Below, in pieces: positions 30,308 through 37,179 of a DNA stretch of 57,472 bases. Source of the stretch: a virus; IMG/VR virus record IMGVR_UViG_3300044648_000205, positions 1 to 57,472 of that record; one strand, given 5' to 3'. The stretch's first letter is position 1. Every line of letters starts with the position of its first letter. The notes below the pieces were generated by a model. That model searched no databases. It worked only from the letters and a program-made list of their open reading frames with translations, and was not told the DNA's origin. A program made the position numbers and the translations under genes.

Positions 30308-30323
30308 CCCCCTAGGGACGTGG
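30286..30323 (-). terminator. Terminator overlapping a promoter
   Basis: A perfect 17-bp stem (30286-30302 with 30307-30323) with a 4-base loop, just after the stop at 30339. It ends the 35089-30339 operon while its left arm is the spacer of the next promoter. Confidence 0.8.
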
Positions 30324-30338
30324 TTCGCTGACGCAAAT

Positions 30339-30542
30339 CTACTTCGAGCGTGCCGCGCCCGGGTAGCGCTTGAACTTGAGGCTGGTCCAGCCGTGGCCGG
30401 CACGCGGACCGTGCGCGGTCAGGACCTTCTTCAGCTGCCGCTCGGTGGACTCGCGGACGACCAGCGGGCAGTCGGGGCACTCGGCGGCGACGCCTGCACC
30501 CTGCGAGTTGTCGAAGATCCCGATCAGGCGTGCCTTACTCAT
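30339..30542 (-). CDS. Small zinc-finger-like protein (67 aa)
   Basis: ATG at 30542 overlapping the upstream stop. Contains AAECPDCPLVVRESTERQLK and HGPRAGHGWTSLKFKRYPG. The C-x2-C followed by a late H...H and the GHGWTSLKF end match the protein at 25860-26060, so they are likely paralogues. Confidence 0.6.
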   Translation of the reverse strand: MSKARLIGIFDNSQGAGVAAECPDCPLVVRESTERQLKKVLTAHGPRAGHGWTSLKFKRYPGAARSK

Positions 30543-31486
30543 GGGCTGCATTCCCCTTCGTGGTTGATCACGTCCGCGCACTGTTCGGGCGGGGACTCGG
30601 CGTGGCTGTATACCGGGTTGGGGCACTGCTCGCGGGCAGGCTCGTTCTCGTACAGCGTGCGCCAGCGCTTCAGGTCGGCGCGGTAGTTCTCGGCGTCGCG
30701 GGCGGACTGGTCGCTGCGCAGGAAGTCGGCCAGACCCGGAGTGTTGTCGTCGAGGTCGCCGGCCTTCAGGACGACGCCCGGTGCGATCTTCGGCGTGTCG
30801 AGCGCGCTGCCGCTGCTGGCGTACTGGATTCCACCTCGGTCGGTGTGGATGTCCACCTGCTTGAATGCCTCGACGGCGGCGTCGTGGGCGCTTGCGTGAG
30901 GCTCTTCCTCGGCCATCCAGGACCGCACCGGCTCAGGCAGGTCGTCGGTCTTCATGGTCAACGTGGCGGTGGTCGCCATGCTCTTCACGTCGAGGGCCTG
31001 GGCGCGTCCGGTGACGGCCCAGGAGTCGCCGATGGGCTTGCCCTCGGCGTCCAGCGGGGTGATGCGGAGGTTGGTGGCGTAGCCGATCATCTTCCCGTCG
31101 TCGGTGTACACCTCGGCGGCACCCTTGGGGATGCGCTGCACGCGGATGACGCCGTTGGCCTTGGCCTCGTTCAGGGCGGCCGTGAAGCGCTGCAGGGGCG
31201 TAGAGGCGCTGGGCCGGTACTTCCACCACACCACGAAGTTGATGGCCGCTACGGGGATCATGAGGCCCTGTGCCCAGCGGAAGCCGCCCAGCGCGCTGAT
31301 GATGCCGAACGCCAGGAACGTGCACTGGGTGAGGAACAGGACGGCCCAGGCGGTGCCCTGCGCGGGCTCGATCAGGTGGCGACGGCCGTGGTTGCCGAGC
31401 CACCGGGCGAGCGCCGGCCCGTGGAGGGTGGCGGCGATCGGGTTGCCGAAGCCGATGATCCAGGCCAGCAGTTCGAGGGTGGTCAT
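30539..31486 (-). CDS. Membrane protein with large soluble domain (315 aa)
   Basis: Three hydrophobic segments in the first 90 residues (LLAWIIGFGNPIAATLHG; WAVLFLTQCTFLAFGIISAL; GLMIPVAAINFVVWW), then about 225 soluble residues with a C-terminal Cys region (EQCPNPVYSHAESPPEQC). No family was recognised; N-terminal topology suggests an inner-membrane accessory protein. Confidence 0.65.
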   Translation of the reverse strand: MTTLELLAWIIGFGNPIAATLHGPALARWLGNHGRRHLIEPAQGTAWAVLFLTQCTFLAFGIISALGGFRWAQGLMIPVAAINFVVWWKYRPSASTPLQRFTAALNEAKANGVIRVQRIPKGAAEVYTDDGKMIGYATNLRITPLDAEGKPIGDSWAVTGRAQALDVKSMATTATLTMKTDDLPEPVRSWMAEEEPHASAHDAAVEAFKQVDIHTDRGGIQYASSGSALDTPKIAPGVVLKAGDLDDNTPGLADFLRSDQSARDAENYRADLKRWRTLYENEPAREQCPNPVYSHAESPPEQCADVINHEGECSP

Positions 31487-31737
31487 CGGTCGGCGTCCTC
31501 ACAGCTGATGTTGTTCATGTTGCGGTCCAGGTACGGGTCGTAGCCCAGGGTGCCTTCGCGGTGCGGGCCGGGTCCGGCTGCCGCCGTGGCTGCCTCGCAG
31601 TTGGCGTAGCGGCCGATCTCCGGAACGCTGGTGCTCGTGCCAGGCTCAGGGCGGATGGGTGTGTCGTTCTCGAAGATGATGCCGAGCAGGCCAATGGCGG
31701 ACACCACGACCGCAATCCAGAGGATGGCGCGGATCAC
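31483..31737 (-). CDS. Excalibur-domain protein (84 aa)
   Basis: GTG at 31737. An N-terminal membrane or signal segment (IRAILWIAVVVSAIGLLGII) precedes a C-terminal Excalibur-type calcium motif: YANCEAATAAAGPGPHREGT, GYDPYLDRNMNNISCED. Excalibur domains are extracellular and tied to the cell envelope in Gram-positive bacteria; a role at the host surface is inferred. Confidence 0.75.
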   Translation of the reverse strand: MIRAILWIAVVVSAIGLLGIIFENDTPIRPEPGTSTSVPEIGRYANCEAATAAAGPGPHREGTLGYDPYLDRNMNNISCEDADR

Positions 31738-32162
31738 AGGGCACCAGCCAGGGTCAGGAGGGCTCGGGCCGTGTAGTAGTCGACCTGCATGGGCGCACCG
31801 GTCTGCGGGTGCCGGCCGACGCCAACCCAGAGCGGGCGAGTTGCCCCGTGGATGGCCCGGTAGTCGGCGGCCCACTGGTCCAGGATGCTGACGGTCAGGC
31901 CGGGTGCCGAGCCGTGCAGCTGGGCGGCCGGCTGGTCGGGGTCGACGATGCGCATGGACATCTGTTCGGCCATCTCGGGGCCGATGGCGGCGGCCAGGCC
32001 GGTGACGACGCGGGCGAGGGCGGCGGCCACCTGACCGGGCGTGGCGCCGATGTGATTGCCGTCCGGCTGCTGGATGGCGGCGTAGACGGACAGCTCTCCG
32101 CGCCCCTCTTCGTCGTACTCGGTGTGGATGTCCACGGGTGGAATGTCCGTTTTCGAGGGCAT
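31734..32162 (-). CDS. Hypothetical protein (142 aa)
   Basis: ATG at 32162 after GGAGAGTAAGAA. Acidic N-terminus, then AAALARVVTGLAAAIGPEMA and a region with VGVGRHPQTGAPMQVDYYTA. No family recognised. Confidence 0.6.
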   Translation of the reverse strand: MPSKTDIPPVDIHTEYDEEGRGELSVYAAIQQPDGNHIGATPGQVAAALARVVTGLAAAIGPEMAEQMSMRIVDPDQPAAQLHGSAPGLTVSILDQWAADYRAIHGATRPLWVGVGRHPQTGAPMQVDYYTARALLTLAGAL

Positions 32163-32182
32163 TTCTTACTCTCCGTTAGTTT

Positions 32183-32212
32183 TGCCGGTCTCCCGCCGGT
32201 GGGAGACCGGCA
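32183..32212 (-). terminator. Hairpin between 32230 and 32162 genes
   Basis: A perfect 12-bp stem (32183-32194 with 32201-32212) and a 6-base loop. A CTTTTCT run follows on the plus strand, so it would also act on antisense transcripts. Confidence 0.65.
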
Positions 32213-32229
32213 CTTTTCTATACGCAGAG

Positions 32230-32457
32230 TTACTTCTTGTTCTTCCGCGCCAGGCGCTTCAGCCGCGCCGCCTCCTTCTTCGCCTGCTTCACCTTCTTGG
32301 TGATGGCCTTCTGCAGGGCCTTGGCCTCGGCGGCGCGCTTCTTCTTGGCCTTGGCCTGCGCCTTCCGCTCGGCGACGGCCTCCCCGATCATCTCGTCGTA
32401 GCGCATGCGGGAGCCCTTGGCCACCTTGCGCTGGAACTCGCGGTCCTTCTTGCTCAT
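32230..32457 (-). CDS. Lys/Ala-rich helical protein (75 aa)
   Basis: ATG at 32457 after AAGGGG. Almost entirely Lys, Ala, Arg and Glu in a predicted continuous helix (AVAERKAQAKAKKKRAAEAK, then KKVKQAKKEAARLKRLARK). Probably binds nucleic acid; no specific family. Confidence 0.65.
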   Translation of the reverse strand: MSKKDREFQRKVAKGSRMRYDEMIGEAVAERKAQAKAKKKRAAEAKALQKAITKKVKQAKKEAARLKRLARKNKK

Positions 32458-32511
32458 CGGGTGTAACCCCTTCATCGGGTGTTGCCGGTTAGTTCGGGCT
32501 GTACGGGGTGG

Positions 32512-32901
32512 TCACATGTTGTCGACGGCCTGGAGAGCCATGCCCGCGCCGTCGATGAGGGCGCCGTGGACGCGCTGCCACTCTCCCGGGGTGGCGCTGT
32601 CGATGGGGCGAGCAAGCTGCGTGTTGATGGCGTCGGCCAGGGTCGCGATGATGCTCGCGAGCTGGTCGTTCTGTCGGGCGTCGTCGGCGGGGTCGGTGCG
32701 GGCGTCACTCATTTCGATGTGGTCCCAGGTGCCGGCGTCCCAGGTGGCCACGATGTCGGCGCCTTCGTAGATGCTGAGGGCGTCGTTGCTGGCGCCTTTC
32801 CAGCCGTTGGCCTGCGGGTAGGTGACGGGGGCTGCGGATCCGTCGAGCTTGGCTCGAGGCCAGAGGGTGACGCCAGCGGCTTCGGGGCGGTGGGCGTTCA
32901 C
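32512..32901 (-). CDS. Hypothetical protein (129 aa)
   Basis: GTG at 32901 with an AAGGGGACC site. Helical C-terminal half (QLASIIATLADAINTQLARP; WQRVHGALIDGAGMALQAV). No family recognised. Confidence 0.6.
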   Translation of the reverse strand: MNAHRPEAAGVTLWPRAKLDGSAAPVTYPQANGWKGASNDALSIYEGADIVATWDAGTWDHIEMSDARTDPADDARQNDQLASIIATLADAINTQLARPIDSATPGEWQRVHGALIDGAGMALQAVDNM

Positions 32902-32963
32902 GTGGTCCCCTTGGGGGTGGTGCGTCCCCGGTCGGTGGCCGGGGACGCACGCTGGGTCGATCA

Positions 32964-33209
32964 TCAGCTGGTGGTGATCTTGTCTTCGGGGCGGCGCTGG
33001 CAGCCGTACACGTCGCCCACCTCCCACTTGTCGGTCTGGGGGATGTCGATGTCGATGTCTTCGCCCTCGCAGTACACGGTCAGTTCGGTGGTGTCGAACT
33101 CCTGCTCCACCTCCCTGACTTCGCCCTCCTGGGGGAACAGACTGCAGCCGGTGACGAGCAGGGTAAGGGTGAGCAGGATGGCGCTGGCGGCGCCTCGGGT
33201 GGTGTTCAC
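32964..33209 (-). CDS. Lipoprotein (81 aa)
   Basis: GTG at 33209. A typical lipoprotein signal (ASAILLTLTLLVTGCS, lipobox V-T-G-C at residues 19-22) is followed by an acidic mature part (DDIDIDIPQ-like) and a second Cys. Phage lipoproteins expressed early can block superinfection at the receptor or the injection step (known for phage T5 Llp and streptococcal Ltp); this role is inferred only. Confidence 0.75.
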   Translation of the reverse strand: MNTTRGAASAILLTLTLLVTGCSLFPQEGEVREVEQEFDTTELTVYCEGEDIDIDIPQTDKWEVGDVYGCQRRPEDKITTS

Positions 33210-33697
33210 GGGTGATCCTCTCGGGGTTCCTGAATGGTGTTCAGCAGGTCGTCGTGGGCGGTGCCGTCGGTGTGCTCATAGGTGCTGGGGGCGTTCGCGC
33301 GGGCGGTCATGGCCCGGAGGGGCTGGCCGTCGATGGGGCAGATGCTGGCCCGGAGCGGGTAGTGCTTGCCCGGGTCGGTGAGGTCTTCGTACGGGTCACG
33401 GATGAGTAGGTGCGGGGGCAGGTCAAGGGCGGCGGCGATCTTGTGCAGCAGGCCGCGCCGGGCGGCGGAGGCGCGCTCCTCCGGGGTGCCACGTCGCGGG
33501 TGGACGGTGGCCAGGTTGCAAATCTCGTCGCTGAGCCGGTCGAGCATGACCGGCAGGTACTGCTCGAGGTCTGCCTGGTCGCCGAACCGGGCCACGTTGG
33601 TCTTCCCTCGGTTGACCGCCTCGGCGACCTGATGGCCGTGGTCGTCGATCTCCTCGACCAGAAGGTCGACGGACAGGCGCACTCGGAGCGCGGTCAC
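33206..33697 (-). CDS. Hypothetical protein (163 aa)
   Basis: GTG at 33697 overlapping the upstream stop. Helical N-terminal half (LRVRLSVDLLVEEIDDHGHQ; LPVMLDRLSDEICNLATVH), middle HKIAAALDLPPHLLIRD. No family recognised. Confidence 0.6.
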   Translation of the reverse strand: MTALRVRLSVDLLVEEIDDHGHQVAEAVNRGKTNVARFGDQADLEQYLPVMLDRLSDEICNLATVHPRRGTPEERASAARRGLLHKIAAALDLPPHLLIRDPYEDLTDPGKHYPLRASICPIDGQPLRAMTARANAPSTYEHTDGTAHDDLLNTIQEPREDHP

Positions 33698-33927
33698 TTC
33701 CCCTCCTTGAGGCGCTTGGCGGCCTTCTTCTCGTCGGCCTTGTTTTGGGACTTCACGGCGGCCTTGAGGGCTCGGCGGGCGTTGACCTGGGCCTGGCCTT
33801 TCTTGGCGTGTCGACCCTCGGTGGAGATGACCGCGCCGTAGGCGGTGCGGGTGGTCAAGGTGATGATCCAGTCGCCGTCGCTGGCCTGCTGCTCGGTGGC
33901 GTCGACACTGGGCCACTTGGCGGTCAC
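33694..33927 (-). CDS. Small basic protein of a tandem family (77 aa)
   Basis: Shares a layout with 33924-34184, 34671-34880 and 34877-35089: a K/R-WP start (KWPSVDATE), a strand pair around GDWIITLTTRTAYGAVIS, then a basic helix (ARRALKAAVKSQNKADEKK). Beta-beta-alpha with a basic face suggests nucleic-acid binding. Confidence 0.65.
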   Translation of the reverse strand: MTAKWPSVDATEQQASDGDWIITLTTRTAYGAVISTEGRHAKKGQAQVNARRALKAAVKSQNKADEKKAAKRLKEGK

Positions 33928-34184
33928 CTCCGCCCCCGCTTCTTGGCCCTGGCACGTGCCGCGTTCCGGGCCTTCGTGATGGCCTTCTCATCGGCGCGCA
34001 GTGCCTTGCCGTGGGCCTTGGTGAGCTTCGTGTGCGCCCTCTCAAGTGCCTGTTTCGTGGTGGAGCCGGTGGCACTGGCCTGGGCCTTGGTGCCGTACTT
34101 GGTCTCGGTGGACAGGGTGGCCTTCCAGCCCTTGCCGGACTCGTCCAGGTGGGAGTGGACGTTCGGCCAAAACGGGTACCGCAT
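33924..34184 (-). CDS. Small basic protein of a tandem family (86 aa)
   Basis: Starts RYPFWPNVHSHLDESGKGW, then KATLSTETKYGTKAQASATG and a long basic helix (AITKARNAARARAKKRGRR). Same layout as its neighbours; overlaps the next gene by 4 bases. Confidence 0.65.
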   Translation of the reverse strand: MRYPFWPNVHSHLDESGKGWKATLSTETKYGTKAQASATGSTTKQALERAHTKLTKAHGKALRADEKAITKARNAARARAKKRGRR

Positions 34185-34196
34185 GGGTGTCGCCTC

Positions 34197-34667
34197 TCAG
34201 GTCTGGTGGTGCCGGTCGATGATGGAGCGGGGTACTGGCTTGCCCTGCCGGTCGTACACCACGCCGTTGATGTTCTGGCCGTCCTTCACGTTCGGGATGC
34301 CCTTGGTGAGCAGCCCTGGCGTCTTGCGCACGGGGGTGGACTCCGCCACCTTCTTCTCGGCCTCCGCCTTGCGCTCCTTGGCTGCGGCGGCACGCGCGTC
34401 GCGCTTGGCCTTGGCCTCCTGGGTGGCGATCTTCTTGGCGTCGCGCTTCGCCTTCACGGCGGCCTTGCGCTCGGCCTTAGCCGCCTTCTTGGCGGCGGCG
34501 GCGGCCTTGCGCTCGGGGGCATGAACGCTGCGGTCGTGCTTGACACCTTCGGCACGTGCCCGGGTCTTTGACTTGTCCCGGAACGTCCAAGGGCATTTCT
34601 TTTCGTTGCAGGTGGCCTGCCACTCGACGATGCCGAGTCGGTTGGTGGACTTGACGCTGAATGACAC
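34197..34667 (-). CDS. Basic protein with Cys motif, family member with long Lys/Ala helix (156 aa)
   Basis: GTG at 34667. N-terminus GIVEWQATCNEKKCPWTFRD has the W and two cysteines; residues about 52-110 are an unbroken Lys/Ala/Glu helix (KAERKAAVKAKRDAKKIATQ). The C-terminus (GQNINGVVYDRQGKPVPRSI) is different. Perhaps an elongated relative of its neighbours. Confidence 0.6.
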   Translation of the reverse strand: MSFSVKSTNRLGIVEWQATCNEKKCPWTFRDKSKTRARAEGVKHDRSVHAPERKAAAAAKKAAKAERKAAVKAKRDAKKIATQEAKAKRDARAAAAKERKAEAEKKVAESTPVRKTPGLLTKGIPNVKDGQNINGVVYDRQGKPVPRSIIDRHHQT

Positions 34668-34670
34668 GGT

Positions 34671-34880
34671 CTACTTCCTCTTCCAGTGGTGTCCGTGGCT
34701 GCGAACCTTGCCGGGCAGGGCGGCCTTTGCGGCGGCGGTAGCCTTGGCCTTGTCGCGGTCCTTGCGCTTCGTCGAAACGAGGTGCTTGCAGGGCAGTTCG
34801 GTGATGGCGGTAACGCTCCACTCATCCTTGCTCGCCGAGTAGTTGGCGAGCGTTTCGCTAGCCGGCCAACGGGCGGTCAC
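34671..34880 (-). CDS. Small basic protein of a tandem family (69 aa)
   Basis: GTG at 34880. TARWPASETLANYSASKDEW, SVTAITELPCKHLVSTKRKD and a basic helix; ends in GHHWKRK. Same layout as 33694, 33924 and 34877. Confidence 0.65.
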   Translation of the reverse strand: MTARWPASETLANYSASKDEWSVTAITELPCKHLVSTKRKDRDKAKATAAAKAALPGKVRSHGHHWKRK

Positions 34881-35089
34881 TTCTTCGCCTTGTGGTTTCG
34901 GTGGCCGCGCACCTTCCGCGCGAGGCTGTCCAGCGCGTCGCGCCGGGCCTTGTCGCGGTTCTCGTGGCGGCCCTTGCCCATGACAACGTGCTCGCAGCCG
35001 GGGGCGCGCGTCAGGACGTTCACCTGCCACTTGCCCTTCCGGGTGCTGTTCAGGATGAGCGTGTCGGGCCACAGGGGGACGTTCGGCAT
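34877..35089 (-). CDS. Small basic protein of a tandem family (70 aa), first of operon
   Basis: VPLWPDTLILNSTRKGKWQV, NVLTRAPGCEHVVMGKGRHE, then the helix DKARRDALDSLARKVRGHRN. First gene behind the strong promoter 35129-35158. Confidence 0.65.
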   Translation of the reverse strand: MPNVPLWPDTLILNSTRKGKWQVNVLTRAPGCEHVVMGKGRHENRDKARRDALDSLARKVRGHRNHKAKK

Positions 35090-35128
35090 GCGCTGGTCCT
35101 TCCGCTTCCGGTTGTTCCGTGAGATCCC

Positions 35129-35158
35129 ATAATAGCACCCCCGAGTCTACGGGGTCAA
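35129..35158 (-). promoter_or_regulatory. Strong phage-type promoter for the 35089-30339 operon
   Basis: TTGACC (35153-35158), 18-base spacer, TATTAT (35129-35134), the best -10 in the window. Leader with GGAACAAC and GGAAGGACC. Confidence 0.85.
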
Positions 35159-35167
35159 GGGGGTCAG

Positions 35168-35323
35168 TCAGGTCTTCTCGCCGTCTGCCTCACGCTGGCG
35201 CTGTAGTCGCTTCTGCGCCTGCCGGATGAGCCGGACGCGTTCGCGTGCCGCCTCGCGCTCGGCAATCAGCCTGCGGGCCTCCTGGCGGATCTGCTCGGGC
35301 GTCTTGTCGTCGTCCACGCCCAT
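35168..35323 (-). CDS. Helical Arg/Gln-rich protein (51 aa)
   Basis: ATG at 35323. A single predicted coiled helix (TPEQIRQEARRLIAEREAAR; LIRQAQKRLQRQREADGEK). It ends just before promoter 35129-35158. Function unknown. Confidence 0.5.
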   Translation of the reverse strand: MGVDDDKTPEQIRQEARRLIAEREAARERVRLIRQAQKRLQRQREADGEKT

Positions 35324-35325
35324 GG

Positions 35326-35451
35326 CTACCCCTGCAGCCCCATGATGGCGGCCACGGCGATGGAGACGGCGACCACGGCCCGGCGGGTGCGCGCGTACGG
35401 CTGGCGCCGATGCCGGCCGTAGGTCTCTGGGCGTCGCCGGTGCGCGGCCAT
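35326..35451 (-). CDS. Small basic membrane peptide (41 aa)
   Basis: ATG at 35451 overlapping the upstream stop. An Arg/His-rich start (AAHRRRPETYGRHRRQ) is followed by a short hydrophobic segment (AVVAVSIAVAAIMGL). Function unknown. Confidence 0.5.
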   Translation of the reverse strand: MAAHRRRPETYGRHRRQPYARTRRAVVAVSIAVAAIMGLQG

Positions 35452-35879
35452 CAGTCGTCAGCCTTCCGCACCTCGGGCAGGGCGGCGTACCGGCCGAACT
35501 GGTCGCGGCGCAGCTGTTCGTCCCGCAAGCGCCGCACGGCCAGCTCGGCGAGCGACAGGGCCATGGACACGTCCCGGTCGCTCAGGTGCTCCCACGCACC
35601 TCGGGCACCGGTCACCGAGTACACGTCCGAGGACAGTTGGATGACCACGTCGCGGGACACGTACACCATCTCGGGCATGCTCTCCGGGTCCACGTAGACG
35701 CGCCCCAGGGGCATGCTGTCGACGTGCCGAACCTCCCAGTGAGCCGGGCTGATGTTCGGCAGGGCGAGCTGGTCGGCCACCGGAACCGTGACCGTCGCGC
35801 CGGAATTCTGGTAGACCTCCACTCTGCGGCCATGACCGACGGCGGTCCACGTGCAGTTGGGGACAGTCTGCATGCTCAT
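35451..35879 (-). CDS. Hypothetical protein (142 aa)
   Basis: ATG at 35879. Beta-rich first half (RRVEVYQNSGATVTVPVADQ; MPEMVYVSRDVVIQLSSDVY) and a helical end (MALSLAELAVRRLRDEQLRR). Overlaps both neighbours. No family recognised. Confidence 0.6.
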   Translation of the reverse strand: MSMQTVPNCTWTAVGHGRRVEVYQNSGATVTVPVADQLALPNISPAHWEVRHVDSMPLGRVYVDPESMPEMVYVSRDVVIQLSSDVYSVTGARGAWEHLSDRDVSMALSLAELAVRRLRDEQLRRDQFGRYAALPEVRKADD

Positions 35880-36166
35880 GCGGACTCCTCGGGCTCGTGA
35901 ACGGTCCAGTCCATGTCCTGGACGTTGGGGTACTCCACGTTCAGGCCCAGCTCGATCTCGCCAGGCACGCTGGTTCCAGCCAGGAACCACTCGTTCAGGT
36001 GGCCAGCGGTCCAGTAGTAGCAACCGGCGTCGCACTCGACCGGCTCTCGCTTCTCGCAGACCAGGCGGTGAGTCTCGTACGCCAGTCGGTCGCCGAGCGC
36101 CGCCGGCTCCAGGTCGGCGTCGGCCAGCGGCCACGCCTGCGGGTCCAGGGTCGCAGCGTCCATCAC
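35876..36166 (-). CDS. Hypothetical protein (96 aa)
   Basis: GTG 36166 or ATG 36163. Acidic, with VCEKREPVECDAGCYYW giving three cysteines. Overlaps both neighbours. No function recognised. Confidence 0.6.
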   Translation of the reverse strand: MMDAATLDPQAWPLADADLEPAALGDRLAYETHRLVCEKREPVECDAGCYYWTAGHLNEWFLAGTSVPGEIELGLNVEYPNVQDMDWTVHEPEESA

Positions 36167-36714
36167 GGCACCTGGAAGTTGCCGGCCGTGTCGTACGGGA
36201 TGGCCAGACCGGCGTCGATCCGCTCGGCCAGGGCGAGCAGGGCGCGCAGCTGCGGGAGGGTGACCTGTGCGGTGGTCGAGTTGCCCTTGCCGTCCACGTC
36301 CTCGGCCTCGACGGTGAGCAGCATGGGCGTGGGGTCATCCTGGCGCGCGGACTGCCCGAGGCTGACGCGGGCGTCGCCGTTGCCGCCGTCGGTGGTCGCG
36401 ACAGCCCACTTGGGCCACGGGCTGGGCGTGTACTCCTCGCGGGTCAGGCGGTCGATCGGCCACCGGTAGTCCTTCGCGGCCTCGGCCGCCTCGCGGTACG
36501 CCTGGTCGGCGAGCTGGCCCGCCATGTGGACGTTCGCCTGCGCCAGCTCACGGGCGGCCAGCAGGCGCGTGCAGGCCGCCTCATACCGGGCGACCGCGCC
36601 GGGCAGGTCGTTCTTCCGCAGGGAGTCGCGGGCGGCGTCGCCCATGGCGAGCGCCTGGGCGTACAGGTTGTCCTCGACGCGTGAGTAGCGGCCGAGTGTG
36701 TCGGGGCTGGTCAT
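36163..36714 (-). CDS. Hypothetical protein (183 aa)
   Basis: First gene behind promoter 36748-36776. A helical N-terminal half of about 85 residues (TPR-like: LYAQALAMGDAARDSLRKND; AVARYEAACTRLLAARELAQ) and a beta/helical C-terminal half ending TLPQLRALLALAERIDAGLA. No family recognised. Confidence 0.65.
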   Translation of the reverse strand: MTSPDTLGRYSRVEDNLYAQALAMGDAARDSLRKNDLPGAVARYEAACTRLLAARELAQANVHMAGQLADQAYREAAEAAKDYRWPIDRLTREEYTPSPWPKWAVATTDGGNGDARVSLGQSARQDDPTPMLLTVEAEDVDGKGNSTTAQVTLPQLRALLALAERIDAGLAIPYDTAGNFQVP

Positions 36715-36747
36715 CGGGTGTTCCTTCCGGGTGGGGTTGCAGGAGTG

Positions 36748-36776
36748 ACCTTACCCCCTACTGAGTGGGGTGTCAA
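36748..36776 (-). promoter_or_regulatory. Phage-type promoter for 36714 operon
   Basis: TTGACA (36771-36776), 17-base spacer, TAAGGT (36748-36753). The HicA-like gene's stop lies in the -35 box. No GGAAC box, but GGAAGGAACACCCG precedes the ATG. Confidence 0.8.
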
Positions 36777-36973
36777 ACCTGGCCGCCGTGTCGGCGCAGC
36801 ATGGCCTTCGCATTATCGATGGAGCGGATGTCACTTGGCGTGGAGGGTAGGAATATCAGCTGGCCGTCCGGTGCTTTCACGCGGTAGTGACCGTTCCGGA
36901 ATGTCACCTCCCAGCCTTGTCGTTTGACCGCTTTTATCAGACCGCTCATCTTCTTGCGGTTGTCTTGCGCCAT
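36773..36973 (-). CDS. HicA-like dsRBD-fold protein (66 aa)
   Basis: ATG at 36973 after AGGAGGAAACA. The pattern LIKAVKRQGWEVTFRNGHYR, APDGQLIFLPSTPSDIRSID and LRRHG matches HicA-type proteins, including the GHY/GHxK active-site histidine and the TPSD-R loop. HicA enzymes are mRNA interferases; no HicB antitoxin is adjacent, so it may be a lone phage version used against host mRNA or another toxin-antitoxin pair. Confidence 0.75.
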   Translation of the reverse strand: MAQDNRKKMSGLIKAVKRQGWEVTFRNGHYRVKAPDGQLIFLPSTPSDIRSIDNAKAMLRRHGGQV

Positions 36974-36996
36974 TGTTTCCTCCTGATAAAATGGAA

Positions 36997-37036
36997 CACC
37001 CGGGCGCGCTACGGTTGGCATTCGCGCGCCCGGGTG
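36997..37036 (-). terminator. Hairpin terminator
   Basis: A perfect 12-bp stem (36997-37008 with 37025-37036) just after the stop at 37040, followed on the minus strand by a T-rich TTCCATTTTATC. Confidence 0.75.
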
Positions 37037-37039
37037 GCT

Positions 37040-37177
37040 CTACTTCTTCTTGCGGTGCTTTCCGGCCTTCTTCTTGGGCTTCTTGTCGATGGGCGGCGCC
37101 TTTTCGATCATTCGAAGAGCGAACGTCAGGTGCGGGTATCGGCGCGTCCGGTCGTTGTCGATGCGGCGCTTGGGCAT
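37040..37177 (-). CDS. Small basic protein (45 aa)
   Basis: ATG at 37177. RRIDNDRTRRYPHLTFALRM, then a Lys-rich tail (KKPKKKAGKHRKKK). Last gene before a terminator. Function unknown. Confidence 0.55.
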   Translation of the reverse strand: MPKRRIDNDRTRRYPHLTFALRMIEKAPPIDKKPKKKAGKHRKKK

Positions 37178-37179
37178 GC

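Noticed and set aside
28206-30310. Group I intron or tmRNA in the RNA island
   Set aside because: No intron core sequence or tmRNA tag frame with matching tRNA-like ends could be found by eye.
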